DNA of 58,372 bases from Cytidiella melzeri. Its lineage: Eukaryota > Basidiomycota > Agaricomycetes > Polyporales > Irpicaceae. The stretch lies in NCBI GenBank assembly GCA_022592445.1, contig JABYQR010000292.1, positions 1-58,372 of the forward strand, written 5' to 3'. Made by a program: the position numbers and the translations under genes. Under the pieces are notes generated by a model. That model saw nothing but the letters and a program-made list of their open reading frames with translations. It made no database searches and was not told where the DNA came from. This document shows, in pieces, positions 57,832-58,372 of this stretch; position 1 is the first letter of the stretch; every line of letters starts with the position of its first letter.

Positions 57832-58372
57832 TCAAGCTCGGCTTGTTCGTTCAGGGGCATAGGATAAACTTTGATTTGATAGTCTCAGGAGCGTCTGGTT
57901 TGAGATCAATCGAATGGTCCCAGGGCTGATGCTGGGGTAGCCGATTAGACTCTTCCTCAGTGAAGACTTTAGCGTGTCTATGGTACTCTGAGGAACAATG
58001 TCTTCGAAGGAGCGATGAGCTTTAGCTTTGTTTGCTTCGGCAGCAGCAAGTTTGGTAGAATAGGTGAAGCCGGCCATACACCAGACTTCGTCAGTGGTGT
58101 CTTGGATAATACCAGCTTTGACCCACTGCCTACGTTCTTTGCGATTACCGTCAACCTTCTGGAAAGGTTCATTAGGAGATTCTTCCGAGCCGCTCGGAAT
58201 TGTCATTTCTCCTTTTTCCCAGTTAACGGTAGGGTTTACGCGCTTGAGCCATGGTAGCCCAAGAATGACGTCTTTCTGGACCTAAGTCCGTGACGAGAAA
58301 CTCTGCCTTTTCCGTGTGATCTCCGACTGTGAGTGTAAGGCGAACGAAGTGCGTTAATCCGCCAGCTTTATT
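57832..58372 (-). pseudogene. gypsy-2 protease-to-RT linker, partial
   Basis: Pieces of the region before reverse transcriptase in more than one frame: FVRLTLTVGDHTEKAEFLVT at the window edge (end of the retroviral-type protease), MTIPSGSEESPNEPFQKVDG and WCMAGFTYSTKLAAAEANKA. Incomplete because the window ends. Confidence 0.65.

Larger units (their letters stand above)
53995..58372 (-). mobile_element. gypsy-2: Ty3/Gypsy chromovirus, cut by the window edge
   Basis: 3' LTR, polypurine tract, and Pol from chromodomain back to protease are present. The 5' part lies outside. It is inserted in copia-2 gag. Frames are broken by a stop and several shifts, so it looks older or more decayed than gypsy-1. 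Its LTR family is also present as the solo LTR at 22967-24189. Confidence 0.88.

Overview
The window looks like a piece of a filamentous basidiomycete (Agaricomycete-type) chromosome. Genes are split by many short introns (about 48-92 bases) with GT..AG ends. The gene set includes a STE3-type seven-helix pheromone receptor and an RGG-Argonaute. The repeats are LTR retrotransposons (Copia, and Gypsy chromoviruses with chromodomains) and a tnp2/CACTA-type transposase. All exon joins below were made by eye from reading frame, splice signals and family resemblance. For five genes (FMO, cyclin, BPL, STE3, GMD) the summed exons were counted and give an exact multiple of three.

Layout. (A) 0.7-17.1 kb is an ordinary gene-dense block: M20 metallopeptidase (-), UPF1-like helicase of the Hcs1/IGHMBP2 type (+), ketopantoate-reductase-like protein (-), Argonaute (-), AAA/STAND-like P-loop ATPase (-) and flavin monooxygenase (+). 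(B) 17.1-25 kb is a repeat block: a GCGCTTATC minisatellite, a decayed Copia element (copia-1), a broken tnp2 transposase, and a Gypsy solo LTR that carries a Copia solo LTR inside it. (C) 25-40.4 kb is a second gene island: long-tailed cyclin-like protein, biotin-protein ligase, STE3-like receptor, GDP-mannose 4,6-dehydratase, a small promethin-like membrane protein, and a VIT/VWA-domain protein. (D) 40.4-58.4 kb is a nested retrotransposon block. A Copia element (copia-2, minus) is split by a nearly intact-length Gypsy chromovirus (gypsy-1, 45402-53428, 5-bp target duplication GGTAT). Gypsy-1 has an 800-bp solo LTR in its own 5' LTR (target duplication CCGAG). A second Gypsy (gypsy-2), running off the right edge, sits in the copia-2 gag.

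How it fits together. The genes of A and C are mostly housekeeping (DNA maintenance, biotinylation of carboxylases, GDP-fucose supply, amide hydrolysis) plus one mating or sensing receptor and one RNA-silencing effector. The transposons are mostly dead. Several nonsense codons and lost catalytic residues fit C:G to T:A changes, often at CpG. The gene island with the receptor lies between two Copia LTRs in direct orientation and two Gypsy LTRs in inverted orientation. A piece of the helicase gene's 5' end, introns included, is repeated in inverted orientation at 40.65-40.94 kb. I found no clearly new molecular system. The strongest leads are the nesting chronology, the inverted genomic fragment of the helicase gene, the mutation signature, and the receptor without a visible pheromone partner.
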